From: Sinonovacula constricta
Lineage: Eukaryota; Mollusca; Bivalvia; Cardiida; Solecurtidae
Direction of reading: 5' to 3'
Length of the DNA stretch: 64,000 nucleotides
NCBI GenBank assembly: GCA_007844125.1
Contig: CM017564.1
Coordinates: forward strand, 11,307,326-11,371,325
Shown in pieces: positions 44,980 to 57,627 of the stretch. Each line of letters begins with the position of its first letter. The stretch's first letter is position 1. Below the pieces are notes generated by a model. It did no database searches and was not told where the DNA came from. It saw only the letters and a list, made by a program, of their open reading frames with translations. The position numbers were made by a program, and so were the translations under genes.

Positions 44980-46436
44980 CAGGGGCGGATCCAGGATTTC
45001 AGAATAGGGGGGGCCGAGGGAGTAACTTTCGGCCGCAGGCCAGAGCTGATCGCGCCGCTGGCGGGGGGTCTGGAGGGGGCTCCCCTAGAAAATTTTGAAT
45101 TCTAGATGCGCTGAGATGCGATTTCCAAGCATCTGTGGGGCATAATTTCCTTATCTATTTGCTCACGTTTAAGGGCAAAATATCCACTGACTTGGACATC
45201 TTAAGGTTACTGAAAAGAAACCTATTATCGTAAGAACTCTACAATAACCAAGACACTGTCAGTGTATAGTAAAATTAACGTCCTGAATGTGAATAACTAT
45301 CACTTTATCTGTAAAAAAAGATAAATGCAAGGATATTCCTAGCATTTACTATTTTTAGGCATATAGAGCATAGAAATGATATATTTACATTGCCAGTCAT
45401 TCTAAAGCACGAGTTAAAGAATATGAGAGTATTATGAAGTATATATAAAGTGAAGAAACACCAGTCATCAACGTTCAATGGATAATAAATTCTGTCACAT
45501 ATCGAATTAATCCGACAATGGATGGGCAAAGAGCATCCGTTTTGGATGTTTCCGAGCATATATATCAATTACTTTTCCATAGTCAAGTGGAATATCCTTG
45601 TGTGTGTAGAGGAGGACCAGAGCATTGAACCTATCTTCACCCATAGTGGACCTGTAGGCATTCTTCACGAATCTCAGAGCTGAATTGGTTCGCTCTACAG
45701 TGGCACTGGTCGCAGAGAAGGTGAGTACAATGCGAAGAATGGTGACAATATTTGGATATAGTTTCTCAACACCTTCCACTTTCAACTTTTTCAAAGTGTC
45801 CGAAATACTTGCTGGAAGGTCTTCATCTTTTGTCGAAGTCCAATATCGCCGCCAAATCCAAAGTTCTTGCTTGAATTCATTAGGGCTGGGTAAATCCTCC
45901 GCGAAGTATGAGGCTATCGTATTTTCAGTATCAGCCACCAGCTCCTGAAGATTCTTGGGGATAAGAAACAGGGCCTTTACGTCAAAAAGAGTGAGCTGTC
46001 CGTGCTTGCGTTTTTCAGCCATGATGTCTCTGCCATTCGGAGCACCTCGGATAATTTTTCGAATCATCTCTCGGATGTACCTAAGTGTTTGGATAAACTC
46101 GACCAGTTCAAAAAGTGGAACTATTTTGAAGCAGGCGGCGAAACAAACATGACTTTTATTGACTACTGGGTAACAACTCGATTCAAAATGTCCGGGAAAA
46201 ATCGAATCTGTAAACAGTAGTTACCCTGATTTTCACGAACAATGTGCGTCTGTCACCGACGTCTGCGAGATAGAGATGTGTACATGTAATAGGTAATTCC
46301 ATCGTCGGATACCCCCGGTTGATTCTATTACGTTACTCTCCATTCATCATAACTAAAAAATTAACACTTTTTTTTGTTGGTCGTCGAAAAATAGGGGGGC
46401 CGCGGCCCCTTCGGCCCCCCTCTGGATCCGCCCCTG
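44980..46436 (-). mobile_element. hAT transposon fragment in satellite, copy 1
   Basis: 1457 bp. Perfect 15-bp terminal inverted repeats CAGGGGCGGATCCAG. Flanked by CATAC on both sides (44975-44979 and 46437-46441). Removing the insert and one CATAC restores a normal satellite monomer, so the target duplication is 5 bp, as described for a hAT subgroup (hAT5-type), not the usual 8. Encodes only the C-terminal part of a transposase. Confidence 0.9.
45507..46067 (-). CDS. hAT transposase C-terminal dimerisation domain
   Basis: 186 codons from the first Met; the frame is open further upstream to ~46160. The C-terminal half (LYPNIVTILRIVLTFSATSA, VERTNSALRFVKNAYRSTMG, FNALVLLYTHKDI) is the hAT dimerisation region, with the usual P-x-SATxERxxS/T pattern. 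The BED/TTF zinc finger and catalytic DDE core are absent from the 1457-bp element, so it cannot make a full transposase. Proteins with this C-terminus are often labelled zinc finger MYM-type or 52-kDa repressor-like in animal annotations (general knowledge). Confidence 0.85.
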   Translation of the reverse strand: MIRKIIRGAPNGRDIMAEKRKHGQLTLFDVKALFLIPKNLQELVADTENTIASYFAEDLPSPNEFKQELWIWRRYWTSTKDEDLPASISDTLKKLKVEGVEKLYPNIVTILRIVLTFSATSATVERTNSALRFVKNAYRSTMGEDRFNALVLLYTHKDIPLDYGKVIDIYARKHPKRMLFAHPLSD

Positions 46437-47820
46437 CATACTGTTATCATCAAATAGCACACATTGGGTATTATCTAGGTATAATTTGTTAGAGCAACGT
46501 CCGTCCATACTGTTAACATAAAATAGCACACATTGGGTATTATCTAGGTATAATTTGTTAGAGCAACGACCATCCAAACCGTTACCCTTAAAGGAAACAT
46601 ATTGGGTATTATCTAGGTATAATTTGTTAGAGCAACGTCCGTCCATACTGTTATCATCAAATAGCACACATTGGGTATTATCTAGGTATAATTTGTTAGA
46701 GCAACGTCCATCCATACCGTTACCCTTAAAGGAAACATATTGGGTTTTATCTAGGTATAATTTGTTAGAGCAACGTCCGTCCATACTGTTGCCATCAAAT
46801 GGCACAACTTGGGTATTATCTAGGTATAATTTGTTAGAGCAACATCCGTCCATATAGTCACCCTAAAAGGAAACATATTGGTTATTATCTAGGTATAATT
46901 TGTTAGAGCAACGTCCGTTCATACCGTTATCCTAAAAGGAAACATATTAGGTATTATCTAGGTATAATTTGTTTGAGCAACGTCCGTCCATACCGTTACC
47001 CTTAAAGGAAACATATTGGGTATTATCTAGGTATAATTTGTTAGAGCAACGTCGATCCATACCGTTACCCTTAAAGGAATCATATTGGATTTTATCTAGG
47101 TATAATTTGTTAGAGCACCGTCCGTCCATACTGTTACCCTAAAAGGAAACATATTGGGTATTATCTAGGTATAATTTGTTAGAGCAACGTCGATCCATAC
47201 CGTTACCCTTAAAGGAAACATATTGAGTATTATCTAGGTATAATTTGTTAGAGCAACGTCCGTCCATACTGTTGCCATCAAATGGCACAAATTGGGTATT
47301 ATCTAGGTATAATTTGTTAGAGCAACGTCCGTCCATACCGTTACCCTTAAAGGAAACATATTGGGTATTATCTTGGTATAATTTGTTAGAGCAACGTCCG
47401 TCCATACTGTTACCCTAAAAGGAAACATATTGGTTATTATCTAGGTATAATTTGTTAGAGCAACGTCCGTCCATACTCTTACCATAAAATAGCACATATT
47501 GGGTATTATCTAGGTATAATTTGTTAGAGCAACGTCCGCCCACACTTTTACCATAAAATGGAACATATTGGGTATTATCTAGGTATAATTTGTTAGAGCA
47601 ACGTCCGACCATACTGTTACCATAAAATGGCACATATTGTGTCATATCTAGGTAAATTTTGTTAAAGCAAGGTCCGTCCATACCGTACCCATAATATGGC
47701 ACATATTGGGCATTATCTAGGTATGATTTGTTAGAGCAACGTTCGTCCATACTGTTACCATAAAATGGCACATATTGGGTAATATCTAGGTATAATTTGT
47801 TAGAGCAACGTCCGTCCATA

Positions 47821-50430
47821 CTCTTACCATAAAATAGCACATATTGGGTATTATCTAGGGATAATTTGTTAGAGCAACGTCCGTCCATACCGTTACCATA
47901 AAAGGACACATATTGGGTATTATCTAGGTATGATTTGTTAGAGCAACGTCCGTCCATACTGTTACCATAAAATGGCACATATTGGGTAATATCTAGGTAT
48001 AATTTGTTAGAACATCGGTCTATACTGTTACCATAAAATGGTACACATTGGGTAATATCTAGGGATAATTTGCTAGAGCAACGTCCGTCCATACTGTTAC
48101 CATAAAATGGCACATATTGGGTAATATCTAGGTATAATTTGTTAGAACATCGGTCTATACTGTTACCATAAAATGGTACATATTGGGTAATATCTAGGGA
48201 TAATTTGCTAGAGCAACGTCCGTCCATACTGTTACCATAAAATGGCACATATTGGGTTTTATCTAGGTATAATTTGTTAGAGCAACGTCCGTCCATACTG
48301 TTATCATAAAATGGCACAAATTGGGTATTACCTAGGTATAATTTGTTAGAGCAACGTCAGTCCATACTCTTACCCTAAAAGGAAACATATTGGATATTAT
48401 CTAGCTATAATTTGTTAGAGCAACGTCCGTCCATACCGTTACCCTAAAAGGAAACATATTAGGTATTATCTAGGTATAATTTGTTAGTGCAACGTCCGTC
48501 CATACTGTCACCATAAAATGGCACAAATTGGGTATTACCTAGGTATAATTTGTTAGAGCAACGTCAGTCCATACTCTTACCCTAAAAGGAAACATATTGG
48601 ATATTATCTAGCTATAATTTGTTAGAGCAACGTCCGTCCATACCGTTACCCTAAAAGGAAACATATTAGGTATTATCTAGGTATAATTTGTTAGAGCAAG
48701 GTCCGTCCATACTGTTACCCTAAAAGGAACAATATTGGGTATTACCTAGGTATAATTTGTTAGAGCAACGTCCGTCCATACTGTTATCATAAAATGGCAC
48801 AAATTGGGCATTACCTAGGTATAATTTGTTAGAGCAACGTCAGTCCATACTCTTACCCCAAAAGGAAACATATTGGGTATTATCTAGGTATAATTTGTTA
48901 GAGCAACTTCCGTCCATACCCTAACAATAAAAGGAAACATATTAGGTAATATCTAGGTATAATGTGTTAGGGCAACGTCCGGCCATACCGTTACCCTTAA
49001 AGGAAACATATTGGATATCATCTAGGTATAATTTGTTAGAGCAACGTCCGTCCATAGCGTTACCCTAAAAGGAAACATATTGGGTATTATCTAGGTATAA
49101 TTTGTTAGAGCAACGTCCGTCCATACTCTTACCATAAAATAGCACATATTGGGTATTATCTAGGGATAATTTGTTAGAGCAACGTCCGTCCATACCGTTA
49201 CCATAAAAGGACACATATTGGGTATTATCTAGGTATGATTTGTTAGAGCAACGTCCGTCCATACTGTTACCATAAAATGGCCCATATTGGGTAATATCTA
49301 GGTATAATTTGTTAGAACATCGGTCTATACTGTTACCATAAAATGGTACACATTGGGTAATATCTAGGGATAATTTGCTAGAGCAACGTCCGTCCATACT
49401 GTTACCATAAAATGGCACATATTGGGTAATATCTAGGTATAATTTGTTAGAACATCGGTCTATACTGTTACCATAAAATGGTACATATTGGGTAATATCT
49501 AGGGATAATTTGCTAGAGCAACGTCCGTCCATACTGTTACCATAAAATGGCACATATTGGGTTTTATCTAGGTATAATTTGTTAGAGCAACGTCCGTCCA
49601 TACTGTTATCATAAAATGGCACAAATTGGGTATTACCTAGGTATAATTTGTTAGAGCAACGTCAGTCCATACTCTTACCCTAAAAGGAAATATATTGGAT
49701 ATTATCTAGCTATAATTTGTTAGAGCAACGTCCGTCCATACCGTTACCCTAAAAGGAAACATATTAGGTATTATCTAGGTATAATTTGTTAGTGCAACGT
49801 CCGTCCATACTGTCACCATAAAATGGCACAAATTGGGTATTACCTAGGTATAATTTGTTAGAGCAACGTCAGTCCATACTCTTACCCTAAAAGGAAACAT
49901 ATTGGATATTATCTAGCTATAATTTGTTAGAGCAACGTCCGTCCATACCGTTACCCTAAAAGGAAACATATTAGGTATTATCTAGGTATAATTTGTTAGA
50001 GCAAGGTCCGTCCATACTGTTACCCTAAAAGGAACAATATTGGGTATTACCTAGGTATAATTTGTTAGAGCAACGTCCGTCCATACTGTTATAATAAAAT
50101 GGCACAAATTGGGCATTACCTAGGTATAATTTGTTAGAGCAACGTCAGTCCATACTCTTACCCAAAAAGGAAACATATTGGGTATTATCTAGGTATAATT
50201 TGTTAGAGCAACTTCCGTCCATACCCTAACAATAAAAGGAAACATATTAGGTAATATCTAGGTATAATGTGTTAGGGCAACGTCCGGCCATACCGTTACC
50301 CTTAAAGGAAACATATTGGATATTATCTAGGTATAATTTGTTAGAGCAACGTCCGTCCATAGCGTTACCCTAAAAGGAAACATATTGGGTATTATCTAGG
50401 TATAATTTGTTAGAGCAACGTCCGTCCATA
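47821..50430. repeat. 1305-bp higher-order repeat, two tandem copies
   Basis: 47821, 48361 and 48901 match 49126, 49666 and 50206, a constant offset of 1305 bp, which equals 17 x 69 + 2 x 66. So the higher-order unit is 19 monomers, two of them the 66-bp form. Confidence 0.85.
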
Positions 50431-50569
50431 CTGTTATCCTAAAAGGAAACATATTGGGTATTATCTAGGCATAATTTGTTAGAACAACGTCCGTCCATAC
50501 CGTTACCCTAAAAGGAAAGATATTAGGTATTATCTAGGTATAATTTGTTAGAGCAACGTCCGTCCATAC

Positions 50570-52027
50570 CAGGGGTGGATCCAGGATTTCAGAATAGGGG
50601 GGGCCGAGGGAGTAACTTTCGGCCGCAGGCCAGAGCTGATCGCGCCGCTGGCGGGGGGTCTGGAGGGGGCTCCCCTAGAAAATTTTGAATTCTAGATGCG
50701 CTGAGATGCGATTTCCAAGCATCTGTGGGGCATAATTTCCTTATCTATTTGCTCACGTTTAAGGGCAAAATATCCACTGACTTGGACATCTTAAGGTTAC
50801 TGAAAAGAAACCTATTATCGTAAGAACTCTACAATAACCAAGACACTGTCAGTGTATAGTAAAATTAACGTCCTGAATGTGAATAACTATCACTTTATCT
50901 GTAAAAAAGATAAATGCAAGGATATTCCTAGCATTTACTATTTTTAGGCATATAGAGCATAGAAATGATATATTTACATTGCCAGTCATTCTAAAGCACG
51001 AGTTAAAGAATATGAGAGTATTATGAAGTATATATAAAGTGAAGAAACACCAGTCATCAACGTTCAATGGATAATAAATTCTGTCACATATCGAATTAAT
51101 CCGACAATGGATGGGCAAAGAGCATCCGTTTTGGATGTTTCCGAGCATATATATCAATTACTTTTCCATAGTCAAGTGGAATATCCTTGTGTGTGTAGAG
51201 GAGGACCAGAGCATTGAACCTATCTTCACCCATAGTGGACCTGTAGGCATTCTTCACGAATCTCAGAGCTGAATTGGTTCGCTCTACAGTGGCACTGGTC
51301 GCAGAGAAGGTGAGTACAATGCGAAGAATGGTGACAATATTTGGATATAGTTTCTCAACACCTTCCACTTTCAACTTTTTCAAAGTGTCCGAAATACTTG
51401 CTGGAAGGTCTTCATTTTTTGTCAAAGTTTAATATCGCCGCCAAATCCAAAGTTCTTGCTTGAATTCATTAGGGCTGGGTAAATCCTCCGCGAAGTATGA
51501 GGCTATCGTATTTTCAGTATCAGCCACCAGCTCCTGAAGATTCTTGGGGATAAGAAACAGGGCCTTTACGTCAAAAAGAGTGAGCTGTCCGTGCTTGCGT
51601 TTTTCAGCCATGATGTCTCTGCCATTCGGAGCACCTCGGATAATTTTTCGAATCATCTCTCGGATGTACCTAAGTGTTTGGATAAACTCGACCAGTTCAA
51701 AAAGTGGAACTATTTTGAAGCAGGCGGCGAAACAAACATGACTTTTATTGACTACTGGGTAACAACTCGATTCAAAATGTCCGGGAAAAAATCGAATCTG
51801 TAAACAGTAGTTACCCTGATTTTCACGAACAATGTGCGTCTGTCACCGACGTCTGCGAGATAGAGATGTGTACATGTAATAGGTAATTCCATCGTCGGAT
51901 ACCCCCGGTTGATTCTATTACGTTACTCTCCATTCATCATAACTAAAAAATTAACACTTTTTTTTTGTTGGTCGTCGAAAAATAGGGGGGCCGCGGCCCC
52001 TTCGGCCCCCCTCTGGATCCGCCCCTG
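50570..52027 (-). mobile_element. hAT transposon fragment in satellite, copy 2
   Basis: 1458 bp. Same internal boundaries, same CATAC duplicates (50565-50569 and 52028-52032) and same surrounding monomers as copy 1. The left end has one change (AGGGGTGG). It was therefore copied with the surrounding satellite and did not insert separately. Confidence 0.9.
51096..51656 (-). pseudogene. hAT dimerisation domain, copy 2, nonsense-mutated
   Basis: Same reading as copy 1, but a TAA near 51431 replaces the tryptophan codon after WRRY, splitting the frame into 51429-51656 and 51096-51425. Four or five transitions are clustered within ~20 bp there; the rest is nearly identical to copy 1. Confidence 0.85.
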
Positions 52028-53584
52028 CATACTGTTATCATCAAATAGCACACATTGGGTATTATCTAGGTATAATTTGTTAGAGCAACGTCCGTCCATA
52101 CTGTTAACATAAAATAGCACACATTGGGTATTATCTAGGTATAATTTGTTAGAGCAACGACCATCCAAACCGTTACCCTTAAAGGAAACATATTGGGTAT
52201 TATCTAGGTATAATTTGTTAGAGCAACGTCCGTCCATACTGTTATCATCAAATAGCACACATTGGGTATTATCTAGGTATAATTTGTTAGAGCAACGTCC
52301 ATCCATACCGTTACCCTTAAAGGAAACATATTGGGTTTTATCTAGGTATAATTTGTTAGAGCAACGTCCGTCCATACTGTTGCCATCAAATGGCACAAAT
52401 TGGGTATTATCTAGGTATAATTTGTTAGAGCAACATCCGTCCATATAGTCACCCTAAAAGGAAACATATTGGTTATTATCTAGGTATAATTTGTTAGAGC
52501 AACGTCCGTTCATACCGTTATCCTAAAAGGAAACATATTAGGTATTATCTAGGTATAATTTGTTTGAGCAACGTCCGTCCATACCGTTACCCTTAAAGGA
52601 AACATATTGGGTATTATCTAGGTATAATTTGTTAGAGCAACGTCGATCCATACCGTTACCCTTAAAGGAAACATATTGGATTTTATCTAGGTATAATTTG
52701 TTAGAGCAACGTCCGTCCATACTGTTACCCTAAAAGGAAACATATTGGGTATTATCTAGGTATAATTTGTTAGAGCAACGTCGATCCATACCGTTAACCT
52801 TAAAGGAAACATATTGAGTATTATCTAGGTATAATTTGTTAGAGCAACGTCCGTCCATACTGTTGCCATCAAATGGCACAAATTGGGTATTATCTAGGTA
52901 TAATTTGTTAGAGCAACGTCCGTCCATACCGTTACCCTTAAAGGAAACATATTGGGTATTATCTTGGTATAATTTGTTAGAGCAACGTCCGTCCATACTG
53001 TTACCCTAAAAGGAAACATATTGGTTATTATCTAGGTATAATTTGTTAGAGCAACGTCCGTCCATACTCTTACCATAAAATAGCACATATTGGGTATTAT
53101 CTAGGTATAATTTGTTAGAGCAACGTCCGCCCACACTTTTACCATAAAATGGAACATATTGGGTATTATCTAGGTTTAATTTGTTAGAGCAACGTCCGAC
53201 CATACTGTTACCATAAAATGGCACATATTGTGTCATATCTAGGTAAATTTTGTTAAAGCAAGGTCCGTCCATACCGTACCCATAATATGGCACATATTGG
53301 GCATTATCTAGGTATGATTTGTTAGAGCAACGTTCGTCCATACTGTTACCATAAAATGGCACATATTGGGTAATATCTAGGTATAATTTGTTAGAGCAAC
53401 GTCCGTCCATACTCTTACCATAAAATAGCACATATTGGGTATTATCTAGGGATAATTTGTTAGAGCAACGTCCGTCCATACCGTTACCATAAAAGGACAC
53501 ATATTGGGTATTATCTAGGTATGATTTGTTAGAGCAACGTCCGTCCATACTGTTACCATAAAATGGCACATATTGGGTAATATC

Positions 53585-54190
53585 TAGGTATAATTTGTTA
53601 GAACATCGGTCTATACTGTTACCATAAAATGGTACACATTGGGTAATATCTAGGGATAATTTGCTAGAGCAACGTCCGTCCATACTGTTACCATGAAATG
53701 GCACATATTGGGTAATATCTAGGTATAATTTGTTAGAACATCGGTCTATACTGTTACCATAAAATGGTACATATTGGGTAATATCTAGGGATAATTTGCT
53801 AGAGCAACGTCCGTCCATACTGTTACCATAAAATGGCACATATTGGGTAATATCTAGGTATAATTTGTTAGAACATCGGTCTATACTGTTACCATAAAAT
53901 GGTACATATTGGGTAATATCTAGGGATAATTTGCTAGAGCAACGTCCGTCCATACTATTACCATAAAATTGGCACATATTGGGTAATATCTAGGTATAAT
54001 TTGTTAGAACATCGGTCTATACTGTTACCATAAAATGGTACATATTGGGTAATATCTAGGGATAATTTGCTAGAGCAACGTCCGTCCATACTATTACCAT
54101 AAAATGGCACATATTGGGTAATATCTAGGTATAATTTGTTAGAACATCGGTCTATACTGTTACCATAAAATGGTACATATTGGGTAATAT
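53585..54190. repeat. 135-bp dimer (66 + 69) repeated about 4-5 times
   Basis: A 66-bp monomer with GTTAGAACATCGGTCTATAC alternates with a 69-bp monomer with GCTAGAGCAACGTCCGTCC. Confidence 0.85.
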
Positions 54191-55085
54191 CTAGGAATAA
54201 TTTGATAGAGCAACGTCCGTCCATACCGTTACCATAAAATGGCACATATTGGGTAATATCTAGGTATAATTTGTTACAGCAACGTCCGTCCATACTCTTA
54301 CCATAAAATGGCACATTTCGGGTAATATCTAGGTATAATTTGTTACAGCAACGTCCGTCCATACTGTTACCATAAAATGGCACATATTGGGTAATATCTA
54401 GGTATAATTTGTTACAGCAACGTCCGTCCATACTGTTGCCATAAAAGGACACATATTGGGTATTATCTAGGTATGATTTGTTAGAGCAACGTTCGTCCAT
54501 ACCGTTACACTTAAAGGAAACATATTGGGTATATCTAGGTATAATTTGTTAGAGCAACGTCCGTCCATACCGTTACCATAAAAGGACACATATTGGGTAT
54601 TATCTAGGTATGATTTGTTAGAGCAACGTTCGTCTATACTGTTACCATAAAATGGCACATATTGGGTAATATCTAGGTATAATTTGTTAGAACATCGGTC
54701 TATACTGTTACCATAAAATGGTACATATTGGGTAATATCTAGGGATAATTTGCTAGAGCAACGTCAGTCCATACTGTTACCATAAAATGGCACATATTGG
54801 GTAATATCTAGGTATAATTTGTTACAGCAACGTCCGTCCATACTGTTACCATAAAAGGACACATATTGGGTATTATCTAGGTATAATTTGTTAGAGCAAC
54901 GTCCGTCCATACCGTTACCATAAAAGGACACATATTGAGTATTATCTAGGTATAATTTGTTAGAGCAACGTCCGTCCATACCGTTACCATAAAAGGACAC
55001 ATATTGGTTATTATCTAGGTATAATTTGTTAGAGCAACGTCCGTCCATACCGTTACCATAAAAGGACACATATTGGGTATTATCT

Positions 55086-55400
55086 AGGTATAAAATGTTA
55101 GAGTCTGTTCATATAATTGCACTTAAATGACACCTATTGAGTCACATCTAGGTATAATTTTTAGAGCAACATCCGCCCATACTGTTACCATAAAATGGCA
55201 CATATCGGGTAATATCTAGGTATAATTTGTTACAGCAACGTCCGTCCATACTGTTACCATAAAAGGACACATATTGGGTATTATCTAGGTATAAAATGTT
55301 AGAGTCTGTTCATATAATTGCACTTAAATGACACCTATTGAGTCACATCTAGGTATAATTTTTAGAGCAACATCCGCCCATAACATTACCCAAGAATGAC
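55086..55400. repeat. 207-bp repeat at the right edge of array 1
   Basis: AAAATGTTAGAGTCTGTTCA and GCACTTAAATGACACCTATT occur at ~55093 and again 207 bp (3 x 69) later at ~55300. Confidence 0.8.
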
Positions 55401-55470
55401 AAATATTGGAAAATATATAGGTGTAACTTATAAGAGCAACCTCCGTCCATTACTTTGTCCTAATATGATA

Positions 55471-56015
55471 CAAGTTCAAAGTAACATTCCTTTTTAATGC
55501 AAGTGTTTCCTCACCTTATCTTGCAAATTCATGCAAATGCTAATTTGAGAAATAGACCATATGACAGGAGCGTTCATTTAATGCAAACATGTTTTAACGA
55601 GTTCAGGAAAGTTATAGTAAACAGGCCTTGTCATAATTCTTTCTTATAAATGACAAGGGCTGTCAGATTCTTATAACATTAGTTTAATAATCGCAAATCT
55701 GCGATTATACAGAATTCTTAGAAATTGGTGATATTTTGATATGAACTGGTCTGCATTCCGCTGACGTCGATGAACGACATCAATCAAAAGCGATAGGCTG
55801 TGGTTTATTCTATTTTAGAGGCAACGACGCGGTTTCACTTCGTGCGGGAATTTTGTTTTGAGAAATGCAGCATCGTTGATAACGCTGAGTGATAAGAAGT
55901 TATTTGCATGATTTTCCCGACAATGTTTACTAATAAATCGGTCTTATGCATATTAACTGCTGGCTAAAAATAAAAAATAAGTTTTCAATGGTATTAAGCT
56001 TTCTGTGTTGAAGAT
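55471..56015. other. spacer between inverted arrays, left part
   Basis: No repeat or gene recognised. Confidence 0.3.
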
Positions 56016-56210
56016 TTATTTAAGAGTACGCCAAAGCGATTCCTGCTGGTTAAGGTTGGCTTCTTTTCTGGCCAAAATCATGTGGTTGGCGATTGTTTTA
56101 TCCTTCGGATATAACCGTTTGGGATGTGGCAGTGGTGGGCAAATCTCGAGAACAAAAGAGCTTATGTGTACTTTCATTTTTCTAACAGTTTGGACACCTT
56201 CAACGGCCAT
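56016..56210 (-). pseudogene. possible CARF-like/Mutator-associated coding relic
   Basis: The minus-strand frame reads RLYPKDKTIANHMILARKEA, then LNQQESLWRTLK. The pattern YPxxxTIxNHMxxA followed by a DQE-like stretch is familiar from calcium-responsive-factor (CARF)-like domains, some fused to Mutator-type transposases in molluscs and cnidarians (recollection, not verified). Only ~64 codons, no flanking exon. Confidence 0.3.
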
Positions 56211-56343
56211 ATGTTTTATTTTTCCACCAACCCGATTATCTATTGGCTTGGGGGCAAGTCAACCTAATTCAAGCAAAAGGAAAGCAAACAAGCTGTGCAT
56301 GAATAAATGCACATAAGTGTATACATCAAATAAATATACGTGT

Positions 56344-56405
56344 TAAGGTAAACACGCACACTCACACACGCATGCACGCACACAGGTACACACGCATGCT
56401 TTTAA
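56344..56405. repeat. CA/CG-rich simple repeat
   Basis: CACGCACACTCACACACGCA and CACACAGGTACACACGCATG. Confidence 0.8.
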
Positions 56406-57627
56406 CATGTTGACTTTTGCATTAAATAATGAAGGATGACTTACATATATACTTACAACATAACGGTTCGAGAAACATACAGAATGAACGGAGAAAATAT
56501 ACATTTAAAAAGATGAAACAAATTTTCACTAAATAAAATGACACGTGTGTGCGTGCTTGTGTTTAACAATTAAAATAAAAGAAATTGTAACACAAGACCA
56601 GAAAACACCACAACATTTAACTATAAATAATGAAAACACATGACAAACTTAGTAATGATCTAAAAGAAATGGGTATTCGGCCAATGAGACAGATGAAGAA
56701 CTGTTGGCCAATCATTAATAATAATCCTTGCTTCAGTTATTTGGAATTACTTGGTTAGTTTTGTTGAAAGAAATGCCCATGAATTTCATTTAATTTATCA
56801 TAACTGCATGTACATAGAAATCAGAAATGTATTAAAGGAGACAATTATTAAAATAAGAAATTTCACTGCAAGTGGTATATGCCTCCAAGATGTTACTTGT
56901 GTAGTTATTGCTGAAACACGACACTGTTTAGGACGGACATATGTAGAGAGATACGCATGGACAGTACGAGTAATTTCTGCCGCATTTAGGAGTGACGCAT
57001 AACAACTATGGAAAGACGGAAATTAATTCGCGCAGTTTCAGTGTATTCAGTGTACATTTGTTGGGGAGTCGGAACGGCAGAGACAAAATGATAGGCGGCA
57101 TTTGTGTAAATAAATAAATGCGCACATGTATATGTGGTACAGTATTTTGCTATTGCATTGTACTAATCTGCTAAGGGATTTCGAATGGAAATACCGCATT
57201 GCTTCCACATAACGCGATGGCAACCCTGACGGGGAACATAAAATATATTCAGCGGTATATGGTAAGTCCAATCCGGAGTGGATGTTCTTAACAGTTTTTT
57301 CTGATTTTGACGATTTTTCACCAGGCTGTATAATGCAAATAGGAGATAGCTTTATATACTAGTTTAACTGCTTATTTCTCATAGACAGTTTGAATGGACA
57401 CATTTGTGGAACAGAACTAATGGCTTAAAATATTTATCGCTTCGGATCAAATTTTAAATAGCCTGCATTTTATACAAAGTAGATGGATAAGAAGATGTGT
57501 AACATTTCGATCAAACTAAGGCACGCATTCACCAACCATTCGTAAGCAAGAATGGCTCAAGTCATGGACTTCAGAACACAATATCCCTTAAGTTTATTAA
57601 AATAGATGTTAGACATTTGGCATGAAT
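56406..57627. other. spacer, unassigned
   Basis: No supported gene; short ORFs at 56751-57002 and 57047-57271 have no motif. Confidence 0.3.

Larger units (their letters stand above)
44200..48255. repeat. large duplicated block within array 1, copy 1
   Basis: Collinear with 49790-53846 at a constant offset of 5590-5591 bp, checked at 44281/49871, 44341/49931, 44461/50051, 47655/53246 and 48001/53592. It includes the hAT insert. The copies part company at 48255/53846. Confidence 0.85.
49790..53846. repeat. large duplicated block within array 1, copy 2
   Basis: Second copy of the block at 44200-48255, including the second hAT insert. Confidence 0.85.
42800..55470. repeat. satellite array 1, 69-bp monomer
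   Basis: About 12.7 kb including two 1.46-kb hAT inserts, hence roughly 140 monomers. Consensus on the plus strand: AGGTATAATTTGTTAGAGCA, ACGTCCGTCCATACTGTTAC, CATAAAATGGCACATATTGG, GTATTATCT. Two main subtypes: ACCATAAAATGGCACA and ACCCTAAAAGGAAACA (also ACCCTTAAAGG). A 66-bp variant has GAACATCGGTC in place of GAGCAACGTCCGTC. The outer monomers (42800-43080 and 55380-55470) are most diverged, as expected at satellite edges. Long minus-strand ORFs (for example 47415-48317) arise because 69 is a multiple of 3. Confidence 0.97.

Noticed and set aside
45305..45568. Minus ORF in the hAT fragment downstream of the dimerisation domain
   Set aside because: It overlaps the real frame in another phase and recurs in copy 2 only through duplication.
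42800..55470. CRISPR-like array
   Set aside because: Repeats are head-to-tail monomers without unique spacers, and the genome is eukaryotic.
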